Positions 1 through 9,071 of a stretch of DNA of 37,612 nucleotides are shown here, piece by piece. The position numbers and the translations under genes are program-made. This stretch comes from Clostridiales bacterium (GTDB taxonomy: Bacteria > Bacillota_E > Sulfobacillia > Sulfobacillales > JAIMBI01): the NCBI GenBank assembly GCA_027318915.1, contig DAHVOH010000030.1, forward strand, positions 1 through 37,612. The letters run 5' to 3'. Position 1 is the stretch's first letter. Each line of letters begins with the position of its first letter. The notes under the pieces were generated by a model. That model ran no database searches and was not told the origin of the DNA. It was given only the letters and a program-made list of their open reading frames with translations.

Positions 1-379
1 GCAGCGCCTCCAACCCCAGCATCGCCGCCGCATCCTGCACCAGCCGCTGAATCTCCGCCCGCGGCACATGCCGCAGCTTCAGCCCAAACGCCATGTTGTC
101 GTACACCGTCATGTGCGGGTACAGCGCATAGTTCTGAAACACCATCGCAATGTCCCGGTCTTTGGGCTCGGCAAAGGTGACGTCCCGGTCGCCAATCACG
201 ATGCGCCCCGCCGACGGCTCCTCCAACCCCGCCACCATGCGCAGCGTCGTGGTCTTGCCGCAGCCCGACGGCCCCAACAGCACTAAAAATTCCCGATCTT
301 CAACGGTCAAGGTGAAGTCCTTCACCGCCACCACATTGCCAAACCGCTTGCTCACCGCTTCCAATTCGACTCGCGCCAT
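1..379 (-). CDS. sugar-type ABC transporter ATP-binding protein, N-terminal part (runs off window)
   Basis: ATPase subunit of an importer of the MalK/UgpC (CUT1) type. The 126 visible residues show the Walker A motif GPSGCGKT at about residues 36-43 and the Q-loop [10 protein letters not shown] at about 80-89. Both have the exact spacing and flanking residues of sugar-importer ATPases (the [12 protein letters not shown] stretch is typical). The ATG at 377-379 is preceded by GAGGAGG six bases upstream. Signature motif, Walker B and the regulatory C-terminal domain lie outside the window. A MalG-type permease lies about 720 bp upstream on the same strand, so the two may serve one importer, but no binding protein or MalF partner is visible. 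The family is certain; the substrate is not known. Confidence 0.93.
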   Translation of the reverse strand, partial: MARVELEAVSKRFGNVVAVKDFTLTVEDREFLVLLGPSGCGKTTTLRMVAGLEEPSAGRIVIGDRDVTFAEPKDRDIAMVFQNYALYPHMTVYDNMAFGLKLRHVPRAEIQRLVQDAAAMLGLEAL

Positions 380-527
380 GGGTCGCCTCCTCGTCGCTTA
401 TTGGGCTCTGCCGATCTCGACCCTCTGACGCCGCCGGTATAGATCCGTCTCCCGCCGGAAAGAACGTCTACCGCACCCCTCGGTGCCCACTCGCCCCCCA
501 GCCATCCGATACAGCCGAACCACGATC
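380..527. other. intergenic region upstream of the ABC ATPase gene
   Basis: It contains the Shine-Dalgarno for the ATPase gene and a small stem-loop (GCACC at 473-477 with GGTGC at 482-486) without a T-run. On the minus strand a TATACC at about 438-443 could be a weak -10, but no convincing -35 accompanies it. I see no gene here. Confidence 0.4.
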
Positions 528-719
528 CTACACGTCCGCCGACGCCACCACCCAAACCATCTCGTCACGTCTCGCCAACACGCCAACCGCTTCTCGGGCG
601 GCGGTGCGGCCCCAGCCGGACGAACGCCGATGGCCGACCAAATCCTCCAACGCGTCCCACAGCCCCGGAAAGCGCAACGGGCTCAGCCGTATCAAAAGTC
701 CCGGTTGGGCATTCCCCAT
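528..719 (-). CDS. small hypothetical protein, 63 aa
   Basis: Not recognised. The frame from the ATG at 717-719 to the TAG at 528 has third positions about three-quarters G or C, like the neighbouring real genes. AGGA stands about five bases before the start. The product is rich in Leu, Arg and Val, with Trp-containing segments (for example DEMVWVVASADV at the C-terminus) and no membrane segment or motif I can name. It lies between the small membrane protein and the ABC ATPase, on their strand. It could be a spurious frame in GC-rich DNA; composition and the start site favour coding only modestly. Confidence 0.35.
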   Translation of the reverse strand: MGNAQPGLLIRLSPLRFPGLWDALEDLVGHRRSSGWGRTAAREAVGVLARRDEMVWVVASADV

Positions 720-837
720 GCGTCCTGCGTGCTGCGTTGCCCGGCCGAGGCCACACCTGCCCCAAAAGCCTTGGCCCATGCCGCAACACGCCGGTGATCG
801 GACACCCGGCACTCGCACACAGCGAAGGGGAACCGCG

Positions 838-1065
838 CTAAAGACGGACCGCCGCCAGGGTGAGCAGGGCTCCCACCGCGGCCATCACCGCCGCGCCTAC
901 TGGACGTCCCCCGCTCGCCAATACGACCACCGCCATGCCCAGCGCCCCAATCAGCGCCGGTCTAACTCCGTCGGAACCGTGATTTTGCGGTCCCGACATT
1001 CCCCTTTCGCCATGTCCTGAGACTGACGCCTTCCGTGCCGCATGCCGCCCCTCAGATACCGACAT
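838..1065 (-). CDS. small two-helix membrane protein, 75 aa
   Basis: Unrecognised. The charged, His/Gly-rich N-terminal third is followed by two short hydrophobic stretches (about residues 36-50 and 55-74) separated by a Gly-Arg-Pro turn, so a hairpin membrane protein is likely. I chose the ATG at 1063-1065 because GAAAGGA lies about ten bases upstream. A GTG at 1105-1107 is in the same frame and overlaps the permease stop as GTGA, which would make an 89-residue product. Immediate proximity to the sugar permease suggests co-transcription. A function in transport is only a guess. Confidence 0.5.
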   Translation of the reverse strand: MSVSEGRHAARKASVSGHGERGMSGPQNHGSDGVRPALIGALGMAVVVLASGGRPVGAAVMAAVGALLTLAAVRL

Positions 1066-1103
1066 CGTGCCGTCCGTCCTTTCTCTGTGGACGTTTGTCC
1101 GTC

Positions 1104-1919
1104 TCACTCCCGGGCCTGGCCTGCCACGGACGCGACCAAGTGCCGCTGAGTGAACAAAAACACGACGAAAATTGGCGCCAGTGTCAGCAGCGAGGCGGCC
1201 GCCAGTTCACGCCAATGGGTGCCGTCAAATCCCTGCAGGTACGACAGCGCGACTTCGACTGGGCGCGCGCTGTTGCCCTGGGTGATGATGAGCGGCCATT
1301 GAAATTGACTCCACTGCGCGACAAACGTCAGCAGCGTCACCGTCATGACTACGGGCTTAGCCAAGGGCACGGCTATGGACCACAGATAGCGCCACCAGGC
1401 GCCCCCGTCGAGGCGGCACGCCTCCCACAATTCCACCGGGAGGGTCTTGAAAAACTGGCGGAAGAGAAAGATGGCAAACACGTTGGCGCCGAAGGGCACC
1501 ACTTGGCCCGCCAAGGTGTTGAGCAGATGAAGATGATACGCCAGCACGTAGTCCGGAATCAGGATGGCCTCGGGCGGTACCATCAGCGCGGCCAACAACA
1601 CGGCAAACACGATTTCGCGTCCGCGGAACGGCACCTCGGCCAGGGCATAACCCGCCAAAATCCCTGTCGCCAGCACCAGGAGAATGGTTGCACCGGTAAT
1701 GACGGCGGTGTGCCACAGATAGAGGCCCCAGGGCGCGATATGCCAGACCCGCTCCCAGGGATGAAAATCAAAGGACGGCACCAGATCAGGCGGCAGGGTG
1801 AACACATCGGCCTTCCGCGCCACGCTCAACACCAGCGCCCAATAAAACGGAGCCAAGAAGCATGCGGCCACCCCGGCCATCAGGACCCAGCGGCCCCATC
1901 GGCGCACGTTTCTCTTCAT
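1104..1919 (-). CDS. MalG-type sugar ABC transporter permease
   Basis: Integral membrane subunit of a CUT1 carbohydrate importer, 271 aa. A short basic N-terminus is followed by the first membrane span at about residues 12-30. Further hydrophobic spans follow, and then the cytoplasmic EAA loop [20 protein letters not shown] at about 163-182, which contacts the ATPase. Length and order match MalG/UgpE permeases, which have six spans. The ATG at 1917-1919 overlaps the rpoA stop as ATGA, with AAGGAG about 11 bases upstream inside rpoA. It therefore appears translationally coupled to an RNA polymerase gene, a very odd place for it. The usual MalF partner and binding protein are not in the window, so the gene may have been cut from its operon. 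Confidence 0.92.
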   Translation of the reverse strand: MKRNVRRWGRWVLMAGVAACFLAPFYWALVLSVARKADVFTLPPDLVPSFDFHPWERVWHIAPWGLYLWHTAVITGATILLVLATGILAGYALAEVPFRGREIVFAVLLAALMVPPEAILIPDYVLAYHLHLLNTLAGQVVPFGANVFAIFLFRQFFKTLPVELWEACRLDGGAWWRYLWSIAVPLAKPVVMTVTLLTFVAQWSQFQWPLIITQGNSARPVEVALSYLQGFDGTHWRELAAASLLTLAPIFVVFLFTQRHLVASVAGQARE

Positions 1920-2980
1920 AAGCCATCTGTCTCCTTCGAGACCCCCGCGCCGACGGCCTGGAACCCCAGGCCCGCGTATTCAGCGTCGGTGTCCAGTCCC
2001 TCCGCCGCGACGTCGCCACGCCGCAATGCCGCGCCCAGCGCAGCCAGCTTCTCCTTGACTTCTTCCAGGGACTTCTTGCCCAGATTGCGCACTTTCATCA
2101 TGTCTTCATCGGTCTTGTTGGTCAGTTCCCCCACCGTGTTGATGCCGGCCCGTTTGAGACAGTTGAATGACCGCACCGACAGATCCAACTCTTCGATGGG
2201 CATCTCCAGCAAGCGATCCCGCTTGTCTTCTTCCCGCTCCACGCCAATCTCCACATCCAGGGCGCTGTCGGACAGTTCCACAAACAGCCGCAGATGGTCG
2301 GCCAGAATCTTCCCGCCCAGCGACACCGCCTCTTCCGGCGACAGCGTCCCGTCCGTCGTCACTTCCAGCGACAGCCGGTCATAATCCGTGATGTTGCCCA
2401 CCCGCGTGTTCTCCACCCGCCAGTTCACCCGCCGCACCGGACTGAAGATGGAGTCGATGGGAATCACCCCAATGGCCGCGTCCGGCTTCTTGTTCTTGTC
2501 CGCCGGCACATAGCCCCGCCCCCGCTCCACCGTCATCTCCATACTGAGATGCCCCCCGGCGTCTAGATGCGCAATCACCTGCTCGGGCCGCACCGCCTCC
2601 ACATCCGGATCGCTGAGGATGTCCTGCGCCGTCACCACCCCCGGCCCATCCTTATGGATTTGCACCAGGTGCGGCTCGTCCGAGTACATGCGGAGCGCCA
2701 GCTGCTTGAGGTTGATGATAATCTCGGTCGTGTCCTCCACCACCCCGGGCACCACCGAAAACTCGTGCAACACCCCGTCGATCCGGATCGTGGTAATGGC
2801 GCTGCCGGGCAACGAGGACAGCAGCACCCGGCGCAGCGAATTGCCGAGCGTGATCCCATACCCCCGCTCCAGCGGCTCCACCACAAACTCGCCGTAATTG
2901 GCCTCTCGTCCGTCGTCGACGCGACGGATCTCCGGTCGCTGTTTCTCGATCTCGGTCATGGCCTGCCCCATGCGGGGCAT
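1916..2980 (-). CDS. rpoA: RNA polymerase alpha subunit
   Basis: It dimerises to nucleate RNA polymerase assembly, and its C-terminal domain contacts promoters and activators. The N-terminal domain is clear ([20 protein letters not shown], then RGRGYVPAD and [18 protein letters not shown]), followed by the C-terminal domain with [20 protein letters not shown] and [18 protein letters not shown] start at the ATG at 2978-2980, which has AAAGGGGG just upstream. In-frame ATGs at 2971 and 2959 would remove three or seven residues; the 2959 start aligns best with Bacillus RpoA. About 33 residues after LRRGD extend beyond the usual end and match nothing I know. The stop TGA overlaps the next gene's ATG, and that gene is a sugar permease, not the expected rplQ. 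Confidence 0.97.
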   Translation of the reverse strand: MPRMGQAMTEIEKQRPEIRRVDDGREANYGEFVVEPLERGYGITLGNSLRRVLLSSLPGSAITTIRIDGVLHEFSVVPGVVEDTTEIIINLKQLALRMYSDEPHLVQIHKDGPGVVTAQDILSDPDVEAVRPEQVIAHLDAGGHLSMEMTVERGRGYVPADKNKKPDAAIGVIPIDSIFSPVRRVNWRVENTRVGNITDYDRLSLEVTTDGTLSPEEAVSLGGKILADHLRLFVELSDSALDVEIGVEREEDKRDRLLEMPIEELDLSVRSFNCLKRAGINTVGELTNKTDEDMMKVRNLGKKSLEEVKEKLAALGAALRRGDVAAEGLDTDAEYAGLGFQAVGAGVSKETDGL

Positions 2981-3006
2981 CGCCCCCCTTTCTCCACCCC
3001 CCGGCA

Positions 3007-3630
3007 TTACCGGGAATAGAGCTCCACCACCAGCTGATCCTGCGCCGGTACATCGATTTCGTCCCGGTTGGGCAGGCGCAATACCGTACCCTTCAAATTG
3101 GCCGGGTCCACTTCCAGCCACGCCGGAATGCCCCGTCCGGTCTGCTCGCGCACCTCGGCGAAATAGCCCTTGCTGCGCGAGGACTCGCGGACTTCGATGA
3201 CATCCCCCGGTTTGACCGAAAACGACGGGATGTCCACCTTCCGGCCATTGACCAAAAAGTGCCCGTGCCGCACCAACTGGCGCGCCTGCGCCCGCGAGGA
3301 GCACAGCCCCAGTCGATAGATGACGTTGTCGAGCCGCCGCTCCAGGAGCTGCATGAGAACGGTGCCGGTCACCCCGGTCTTGCGATCCGCCTTCTCGAAG
3401 TAGCGTCGAAATTGCCCTTCCAGAACGCCGTAGGTGCGTCGGACTTTCTGCTTCTCCCGGAGCTGCACGCCGTACTCGGAAAGCTTCCGCCGTCCTTGGC
3501 CATGCTGACCCGGGGGAAACGGCCGGCGCGACACCGGGCACTTTTCGGTGAAGCACTTCTCGCCTTTGAGATAGAGCTTGGTCCCCTCGCGCCGGCATAA
3601 ACGGCAAACCGGTCCAGTGTATCGGGCCAT
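3007..3630 (-). CDS. rpsD: 30S ribosomal protein S4
   Basis: Primary 16S binder that nucleates 30S assembly. The 207 aa match the family length. This is the zinc form: Cys9, Cys12, Cys26 and Cys31 lie in the N-terminal arm (CRLC, then CFTEKC). The S4 RNA-binding domain follows ([20 protein letters not shown], then [10 protein letters not shown]). The start at 3630 has AAGGAGG six bases upstream. It follows rpsK after 72 bp and precedes rpoA by 26 bp, the standard alpha-operon order. The S4-binding leader known from E. coli is not evident upstream of rpsM. Confidence 0.98.
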   Translation of the reverse strand: MARYTGPVCRLCRREGTKLYLKGEKCFTEKCPVSRRPFPPGQHGQGRRKLSEYGVQLREKQKVRRTYGVLEGQFRRYFEKADRKTGVTGTVLMQLLERRLDNVIYRLGLCSSRAQARQLVRHGHFLVNGRKVDIPSFSVKPGDVIEVRESSRSKGYFAEVREQTGRGIPAWLEVDPANLKGTVLRLPNRDEIDVPAQDQLVVELYSR

Positions 3631-3702
3631 GGGTCCCTCCTTGCCTGCTCGTTGCTTGTCTTGAACGTTTGATGGCGCGTCGCCGACGGTCCCGAGGACC
3701 GC

Positions 3703-4095
3703 CTAAACCCTTCGCCGCTTGGGTGGGCGGCACCCATTGTGCGGGATGGGCGTCACATCCTTGATCAGGCTGACCTCCAACCCGGCCGCCTGCAGCGAGC
3801 GAATTGCCGCCTCGCGACCGGCCCCGGGACCTTTGACAAACACCTCCACCTCGCGCAGGCCATATTCCATGGCTCCGCGGGCCGCCGATTCCGCCGCCAT
3901 CTGGGCGGCAAACGGCGTGCTTTTGCGGGAGCCTTTGAATCCGGCCTGCCCCGACGACGCCCACGCCAGCGTGTTGCCCTGGGGATCGGAAATGGTCACA
4001 ATGGTGTTGTTGAACGTCGAGCGAATATGGGCAATGCCTCGCTCGATATGGCGGCGATCACGCCGTTTGGGCTTCGCAGTCCGACGCGCTGGCAT
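3703..4095 (-). CDS. rpsK: 30S ribosomal protein S11
   Basis: Platform protein of the small subunit, near the E-site mRNA. It is 130 aa, with the conserved block [20 protein letters not shown] (about 22-41), the central [19 protein letters not shown] and the C-terminal [13 protein letters not shown]. The ATG at 4093-4095 has AAGGAGG seven bases upstream. It lies between rpsM and rpsD as in other Firmicutes alpha operons. Nothing unusual is seen. Confidence 0.98.
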   Translation of the reverse strand: MPARRTAKPKRRDRRHIERGIAHIRSTFNNTIVTISDPQGNTLAWASSGQAGFKGSRKSTPFAAQMAAESAARGAMEYGLREVEVFVKGPGAGREAAIRSLQAAGLEVSLIKDVTPIPHNGCRPPKRRRV

Positions 4096-4169
4096 CCAAG
4101 TCCTCCTTCAAGTCCGTCAGGTTCCCTCTCGCCCGGGGGTGCAGCCACCCTCTCCTCAGGAGACCCGGG

Positions 4170-4541
4170 TCACTTCTTCCGCTTCACACCGACCGTCCGC
4201 TTCGGTCCCTTGCGCGTCCGCGCATTGGTCTTGGTCCGCTGGCCGCGCACCGGCAAGCCGTGACGATGGCGATACCCACGATAAGTGCCGATGTCCACCA
4301 GCCGTTTGATGTTGAGCTGCTCCTCGCGACGCAAGTCGCCCTCCACCCGGTACTGGCCATCAATCACTTCGCGGATGCGGTTGACCTCGTCCTCGCTCAA
4401 GTCCTGCACGCGGGTGGCCGGGTCCACGTGGGCCTCCGTCAGAATGCGTCGCCCGCGCGACCAGCCAATCCCGTAGATATACGGCAGCGCCGCATCCACG
4501 CGCTTCTCGCGCGGCAAGTCCACTCCTGCAATCCGTGCCAT
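4170..4541 (-). CDS. rpsM: 30S ribosomal protein S13
   Basis: Head protein that forms bridges to the 50S subunit and touches P-site tRNA. It is 123 aa: [15 protein letters not shown] opens it, the helix-turn region contains [13 protein letters not shown] (the usual motif is YGIG-x-SR), and the basic tail [20 protein letters not shown] is diagnostic. The start at 4541 has GGGGAG five bases upstream. It directly follows rpmJ (29 bp), as is usual after infA-rpmJ in Firmicutes. Confidence 0.98.
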   Translation of the reverse strand: MARIAGVDLPREKRVDAALPYIYGIGWSRGRRILTEAHVDPATRVQDLSEDEVNRIREVIDGQYRVEGDLRREEQLNIKRLVDIGTYRGYRHRHGLPVRGQRTKTNARTRKGPKRTVGVKRKK

Positions 4542-4570
4542 CGGGCTCCCCCCTGCTCCCTTGCTTCGCG

Positions 4571-4684
4571 TCAGCCCTGCGCCTGTTTGTGCTTAGGATT
4601 TTGACAGATCACCATGATGCGCCCATGTCGTTTGATGACCTTGCACTTCTCGCACATGGGCTTGACCGATGCCCGCACTTTCAT
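4571..4684 (-). CDS. rpmJ: 50S ribosomal protein L36 (zinc form)
   Basis: The smallest large-subunit protein, 37 aa, read directly from the minus strand: it starts [20 protein letters not shown] and ends PKHKQAQG with TGA at 4571. Cys11, Cys14, Cys27 and His32 form the zinc-ribbon site, so this is the C+ form. It lies 49 bp after infA and 29 bp before rpsM, exactly where L36 belongs. A GGAAGGGAGG run precedes the ATG at 4682-4684 by about five bases. Confidence 0.97.
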   Translation of the reverse strand: MKVRASVKPMCEKCKVIKRHGRIMVICQNPKHKQAQG

Positions 4685-4733
4685 CGGCGCACCTCCCTTC
4701 CCTTTCCTCCGACTCCGGAGTCCGGCCCATCGG

Positions 4734-4952
4734 TTAACGAAATCGATACGTAATCCGGCCTCGCGAGAGGTCGTACGGCGACAACTGCACCGTCACCCGG
4801 TCGCCCGGCAGGACACGGATGAAGTTCATCCGGATCTTGCCCGACACGTGCGCCAGCACCTTGTGGCCGTTGCTGAGCTCCACGCGAAACATTGCGTTGG
4901 GCAGGGTTTCGATGACCGTGCCCTCCACCTCAATGGCATCATCCTTGGCCAT
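4734..4952 (-). CDS. infA: translation initiation factor IF-1
   Basis: Single OB-fold protein that binds the A site of the 30S subunit and assists IF-2 and IF-3. The 72 aa equal the usual length. It opens [20 protein letters not shown] and contains the RNA-binding block [20 protein letters not shown] with the C-terminal [20 protein letters not shown] lies about ten bases before the ATG at 4950-4952. It follows map after 95 bp. The small KOW-domain gene found between map and infA in Bacillus is absent. Confidence 0.98.
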   Translation of the reverse strand: MAKDDAIEVEGTVIETLPNAMFRVELSNGHKVLAHVSGKIRMNFIRVLPGDRVTVQLSPYDLSRGRITYRFR

Positions 4953-5047
4953 GCGGTGAATCCTCCTCCTGGCTGCTGATGTCCATCCCTCCCAGTCCGT
5001 TAGTGCCGAAGCTTTTTCGTCTCTGTGACACCGAGACGCCCATTCGC

Positions 5048-5842
5048 TTATTTTACCTCACCGGATGGCGTTTCGGAAAGACCGGTCAAGATCTCGACCC
5101 CGTCTTCGTTAACGAACACACTATGCTCAAAGTGGCAGGCGAGACTCCCGTCGCGGGTCACGGCCGTCCATCCGTCGCCCAGGACCCGCACCGGCCAATC
5201 GCCCAAGCTCACCATGGGTTCGATGGCCAGCGCCATCCCCGGCCGAATGCGGGGACCCCGGCCCTCCTGCCCGTAATTGGGCACCTGCGGATCCTCATGC
5301 ATGGCGCGGCCCACCCCGTGTCCGACGAAGTCCCGGATCACGGAGAAGCCCGCCGCCTCGACAACCCGCTGAACGGCGGCGCCGATGTCGCCGATGTGGC
5401 CCCCGGGCCGCACGGCGGCGATGCCCGCCGTCAAAGATGCGCGCGTGACACGGAGGAGCCGTTCCGCCTCTTCGGAGGGCGGCCCCTCGACGAATACCGA
5501 CAACGCGGCATCGCCCACATAGCCGGCCACCGACGCCCCGAGGTCCAGGCTCACCAGGTCGCCCCGCTTGAGTCGCCGCGGTCCCGGGATTCCATGCACC
5601 ACCTCTTCGTTGACGGACACACAGACGGATGCCGGGTAAGCGGGCTGGGCCGCGTAAGCCTGGTAGCCCTTGAACACCGGGTGGCCTCCCCGACGGCGAA
5701 TCTCGGCTTCGGCCAAACGGTCCAGTTCCAGGGTGGTGAGACCCGGCGCCACCGCCCGGCGCAAGAGGTCCAGCACTTCCGCCACAATGCGGCCGGCAGC
5801 CCGCATGTGCTCCCGTTCTGTTTCCGACTTTAGCTCAATCAC
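5048..5842 (-). CDS. map: type I methionine aminopeptidase
   Basis: Removes the N-terminal methionine from nascent proteins; a dinuclear metalloenzyme of 264 aa. The metal ligands are all present at about Asp100, Asp111, His175, Glu208 and Glu239 ([39 protein letters not shown]), with the substrate His83 in EEVVHGIPG. There is no N-terminal zinc extension. I prefer the GTG at 5840-5842, giving [19 protein letters not shown] as in the family. It overlaps the adk stop by eight bases and has GAGG six bases upstream. The adk-map-infA order is standard for the spc operon. Confidence 0.97.
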   Translation of the reverse strand: MIELKSETEREHMRAAGRIVAEVLDLLRRAVAPGLTTLELDRLAEAEIRRRGGHPVFKGYQAYAAQPAYPASVCVSVNEEVVHGIPGPRRLKRGDLVSLDLGASVAGYVGDAALSVFVEGPPSEEAERLLRVTRASLTAGIAAVRPGGHIGDIGAAVQRVVEAAGFSVIRDFVGHGVGRAMHEDPQVPNYGQEGRGPRIRPGMALAIEPMVSLGDWPVRVLGDGWTAVTRDGSLACHFEHSVFVNEDGVEILTGLSETPSGEVK

Positions 5843-6485
5843 CCAGCACCTCAAGAATCCGACTCGTCACCGCGGCCACCGCACCCGCACCCGAAACCCG
5901 GCGCAACCGGCCGCGCCCGTCATAGAACGCCGTCACCGGCGCCGTCTCCGACTGATACACGCCAAGCCGTGTCCGCACCGTTTCCTCGCTGTCGTCGGGG
6001 CGCTGGACCAGGGCGGCGCCGCAGCGATCACAAATCCCCGGCACCTTCGGCGGGTTGAAGATGACGTGGTACGTCGCATGACAGACCGGGCAGACGCGGC
6101 GCCCCGTCAGCCGTTCCAACAGCACCGCCTCCGGCACCTCGAGCAGCACCGCCGCCGACACCGCGACGCCGCGCCGCGCCAGCAGGTCCTCCAACGCCGA
6201 CGCTTGGGCGACGTTGCGGGGAAAGCCATCCAGCACAAACCCAGCCTGCGCGTCGGCATCATCCAGCCGCCGGTCCACCATCGCCTCGGTCAGCTCGTCC
6301 GGGACCAGCACGCCGGCCTCCATATACTGCCGGGCGTCCAAGCCCAACGGGGTTCGGTCGGCGAGATTGGCCCGAAACAAGTCTCCCGTCGCGATGTGGG
6401 GCACGCCAAAATGCTGCGCCAAGCGCTCGGCCTGCGTACCCTTGCCCGCCCCCGGGGGGCCCAGCACCACCAGTCGCATCCCCAT
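5835..6485 (-). CDS. adk: adenylate kinase
   Basis: Interconverts ATP + AMP and 2 ADP. It is a long-form enzyme of 216 aa with the P-loop GPPGAGKGT at about 9-17, the NMP-binding region (ATGDLFRANLADRTPLG) and the signature FVLDGFPRN at 83-91. The LID carries four cysteines (132, 135, 152, 155: CPVC and CDRC), the structural zinc site seen in Gram-positive enzymes. The ATG at 6483-6485 shares one base with the secY stop (TGATG). A second ATG two codons later (6479) is equally possible and would give the more usual MRLVVLGPPGAGKG start. Both are in the secY-adk-map order. Confidence 0.97.
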   Translation of the reverse strand: MGMRLVVLGPPGAGKGTQAERLAQHFGVPHIATGDLFRANLADRTPLGLDARQYMEAGVLVPDELTEAMVDRRLDDADAQAGFVLDGFPRNVAQASALEDLLARRGVAVSAAVLLEVPEAVLLERLTGRRVCPVCHATYHVIFNPPKVPGICDRCGAALVQRPDDSEETVRTRLGVYQSETAPVTAFYDGRGRLRRVSGAGAVAAVTSRILEVLGD

Positions 6486-7783
6486 CAGCGCATGAACCCT
6501 TGGTAGTTCCGCATCAACAGGTGCGACTGCATCTGTTTCAAGGTATCCAACGCCACCCCCACGATGATCAGCAGGGACGTTCCGCCGAAATACAGCGACG
6601 GAATGTTCATGGCCATGACCACAAAGCTCGGAATGACCGAGATGAGGCCCAGGAACAATGCCCCTGCCCAGGTCAGCCGGTAGCTCACCCGCGCCAGAAA
6701 GTCCGACGTGGGTTTGCCGGGCCGGATACCCGGGATGAAGCCGCCGGCCTTTTTCAAGTTGTCCGCCACATCGTCCGGCTTGAACACGACTTGGGTGTAG
6801 AAGAACGTGAACACCACCACCAGGAGAAACTCCACGACGATGTAAGGCCAGGAGACGAACCCGAAGTGCAGCTGCAGCCAGGTTTGCCATGAATGATGCG
6901 CAAACTGCCCCACGGTCGTCGGAAGAAACAGCAGGGAGATGGCGAAGATCACCGGAATCACCCCGGCCTGGTTGACCCGCATCGGCAGGTGGGTGGATCC
7001 CCCTTGATACATGCGGCGCCCCACGACGCGTTTGGGATACTGAATGGCGATCCGCCGATACCCTTCATTCACGAACACTACGGCGGCCAAAATGATGAGC
7101 GCCACCACCAAAAACACGCCGGCGGCGGCATAGGACGTGACGCCCGCCTTGAGATACGCCGCCACTTGCCCGAACATGAACGGCACCCGGGAAATGATGC
7201 CGAAAAACACCAGGAGAGAAATGCCGTTGCCGATGCCCTTGTCGGTGATCTGCTCGCCGATCCACATCAGGAGCAGGGTGCCGGCGGTGAGGAGCAGGGT
7301 CGTCAGCAGCACCGAGGCAAACCCGGGATGGACGAAGGCCGGCACGCCGTGGGACTTGTAGTGGGAGAGATAGTACGACACGCCGCCCGATTGAAGAAAC
7401 CCGAGGATCAACGTGCCCCACCGGGTGTAGGCCGTGATGTGCCGATATCCCTCCTCGCCCTCTTTCGACCACTCCTCCACCTTGGGCACCACCACCGTCA
7501 TCAGCTGCATGATGATGCTGGCGTTGATGTACGGGATGATGCTCATGGCAAACAGAGACAGAGTGGCTGTCGCCCCGCCCGAGAAGAGATTCAACAGGGC
7601 GAAAATCGTGGTGCCGGAATTGAACAACGACTGGATGACGTTGGTGTTCACGCCCGGCAGCGGAATGTTCGCGCCCAGACGAAAGATGACCAACGCTCCC
7701 AGGGTATACAGGAGACGCCGCCCCAACTGACTCTGGCGGAAAGCCGCCATCAAGTTTGCCGTCTGAGCCGACCGGGTCGCCAC
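6485..7783 (-). CDS. secY: preprotein translocase channel subunit SecY
   Basis: Central pore of the Sec translocon in the cytoplasmic membrane, 432 aa with about ten hydrophobic spans. Typical landmarks are the plug-side loop LGANIPLPGVN at about 37-47, GEQITDKGIGNGISLLVF in the middle, the cytoplasmic loop GRRMYQGGSTHLPMRVNQAG, and VADNLKKAGGFIPGIRPGK before the last spans. The start is a GTG at 7781-7783 immediately after the rplO stop, with no gap. GAGGTGA five bases upstream supports it over the internal ATG at residue 12. Translational coupling with rplO is likely. Confidence 0.98.
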   Translation of the reverse strand: MATRSAQTANLMAAFRQSQLGRRLLYTLGALVIFRLGANIPLPGVNTNVIQSLFNSGTTIFALLNLFSGGATATLSLFAMSIIPYINASIIMQLMTVVVPKVEEWSKEGEEGYRHITAYTRWGTLILGFLQSGGVSYYLSHYKSHGVPAFVHPGFASVLLTTLLLTAGTLLLMWIGEQITDKGIGNGISLLVFFGIISRVPFMFGQVAAYLKAGVTSYAAAGVFLVVALIILAAVVFVNEGYRRIAIQYPKRVVGRRMYQGGSTHLPMRVNQAGVIPVIFAISLLFLPTTVGQFAHHSWQTWLQLHFGFVSWPYIVVEFLLVVVFTFFYTQVVFKPDDVADNLKKAGGFIPGIRPGKPTSDFLARVSYRLTWAGALFLGLISVIPSFVVMAMNIPSLYFGGTSLLIIVGVALDTLKQMQSHLLMRNYQGFMR

Positions 7784-8221
7784 CTAGATCACCTCGGCGT
7801 GACCAGCGGCCGCTTCGATTTTGGCCAATGCCGACTTGGAGAAGGCCTGCGCCTTGATCACCAGCGCCCGGTCCAATTCACCCTCGCCCAGGACCTTCAC
7901 CCGTCCCTTGCGCCGCACCAGCCGACGCTCCCGCAACAGGTCCGGCGTGACCTCGGTCCCCGGTTCAAACACGTTGAGCTGGCCGACGTTGACCACCTCA
8001 TACTGGACTCGAAACGGGTTCTTAAATCCTCGCTTGGGCAGGCGCCGTACGAGCGGCATCTGCCCACCCTCGAAGCCCGGACGCACACCGCCGCCGGACC
8101 GGGCATTCTGCCCCTTCTGGCCCCGCCCCGAGGTCTTGCCCAGGCCGGAACCGATCCCTCTGCCGACTCGGGTGCGCTTGGAGCGCGCCCCGGGATTCGG
8201 CTTCAAATCATGCAGTCTCAC
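7784..8221 (-). CDS. rplO: 50S ribosomal protein L15
   Basis: Large-subunit assembly protein, 145 aa. The N-terminal half is the usual Gly/Arg-rich extension ([40 protein letters not shown]). The globular C-terminal half ends HAEVI. The start is the GTG at 8219-8221, which overlaps the rpmD TGA as GTGA, so translation is probably coupled to L30. The stop abuts secY, as in most spc operons. Confidence 0.97.
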   Translation of the reverse strand: MRLHDLKPNPGARSKRTRVGRGIGSGLGKTSGRGQKGQNARSGGGVRPGFEGGQMPLVRRLPKRGFKNPFRVQYEVVNVGQLNVFEPGTEVTPDLLRERRLVRRKGRVKVLGEGELDRALVIKAQAFSKSALAKIEAAAGHAEVI

Positions 8222-8532
8222 GCCTGGCTGTCCTCCTTTTCCACGTCGACGGGCGGCTTTCCCCCGGTCGGGCTCTCTTCCGCCTCGGGCACCGGTTGCT
8301 CCAACACGGTGAACTCGGGGGGACGCACCGGCACCGACACGGCTTCGGCGCTCGCCGGCTCCACCCGCACCAGATGGCGAACCTTATTGATCATGCCCCG
8401 GACGGCCGGGGTGTCGGGCTTCTCCACCGTGCGCCACATCTTGCCCAGCCCCAGCGCTTTCAGAGTAACCCCCTGGTCCCGCCGGTAGCCGATGGCGCTT
8501 TTGACTTGCGTGATTTTAAGACGTTCGGCCAT
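8218..8532 (-). CDS. rpmD: 50S ribosomal protein L30 with long C-terminal extension
   Basis: The first about 59 residues are a normal L30 ([20 protein letters not shown], then [20 protein letters not shown] and [10 protein letters not shown]). The usual protein ends there. Here about 45 more residues follow, rich in Pro, Glu and Val (for example [20 protein letters not shown]) and without a recognisable fold. The tail stays in frame to the TGA that overlaps rplO, so it is not a misread stop. The ATG at 8530-8532 lies 17 bases inside rpsE. Whether the tail is ordered on the ribosome cannot be told from sequence. Confidence 0.95.
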   Translation of the reverse strand: MAERLKITQVKSAIGYRRDQGVTLKALGLGKMWRTVEKPDTPAVRGMINKVRHLVRVEPASAEAVSVPVRPPEFTVLEQPVPEAEESPTGGKPPVDVEKEDSQA

Positions 8533-9058
8533 AGTGTCCCCGCATCTCCTCCACGGTCTTGCCGCGCAGGCGTGCCACCCGCTCCGCGTTCTTCAGCAGC
8601 TTCAAGCCCTCCATCGCCGCCTGCACCACGTTGTTGGGGTTGGACGTGCCCAAGGACTTGGTCAAGACGTCGTGGATGCCAGCCATCTCGACCACGGCCC
8701 GCACCGGGCCGCCGGCGATGACGCCGGTGCCGGGTGATGCCGGCTTCATCAGCACGCGCCCGGATCCGAATCGACCGATCACCTGATGAGGAATGGTAGT
8801 CTTCACCATCGGCACCGTGATCAGATGCTTCTTGGCGTCTTCAATCCCCTTGCGAATGGCCTCGGGAATTTCCGCCGCCTTGCCCAACCCGGCGCCCACC
8901 CGTCCGGCGCCATCGCCCACGACCACGACGACGCTGAAGCTGAAGCGGCGGCCACCCTTGACCACCTTCGCCACTCGGTTGATGGACACGACCTTTTCTT
9001 TGAACTCGGTCTTGTCGGCGCCTGCGCGCTCAACCGGGCGCTCGTCTCCTCTGGCCAC
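8516..9058 (-). CDS. rpsE: 30S ribosomal protein S5
   Basis: Small-subunit protein at the mRNA entry and accuracy centre, 180 aa. The N-terminal double-stranded RNA-binding domain is clear ([20 protein letters not shown], then [20 protein letters not shown]). The C-terminal domain contains [20 protein letters not shown] and [18 protein letters not shown]. The start is a GTG at 9056-9058 with GGGAGG about six bases upstream; no ATG is better placed. It overlaps rpmD by 17 bp at its 3' end. Confidence 0.97.
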   Translation of the reverse strand: MARGDERPVERAGADKTEFKEKVVSINRVAKVVKGGRRFSFSVVVVVGDGAGRVGAGLGKAAEIPEAIRKGIEDAKKHLITVPMVKTTIPHQVIGRFGSGRVLMKPASPGTGVIAGGPVRAVVEMAGIHDVLTKSLGTSNPNNVVQAAMEGLKLLKNAERVARLRGKTVEEMRGHYGRTS

Positions 9059-9071
9059 GCTATCCCTCCCG

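Noticed and set aside
4979..5047. Hairpin CGTCTC/GAGACG between map and infA as a terminator
   Set aside because: The stem is only six base pairs and is followed by As, not Ts, on the map/infA strand.
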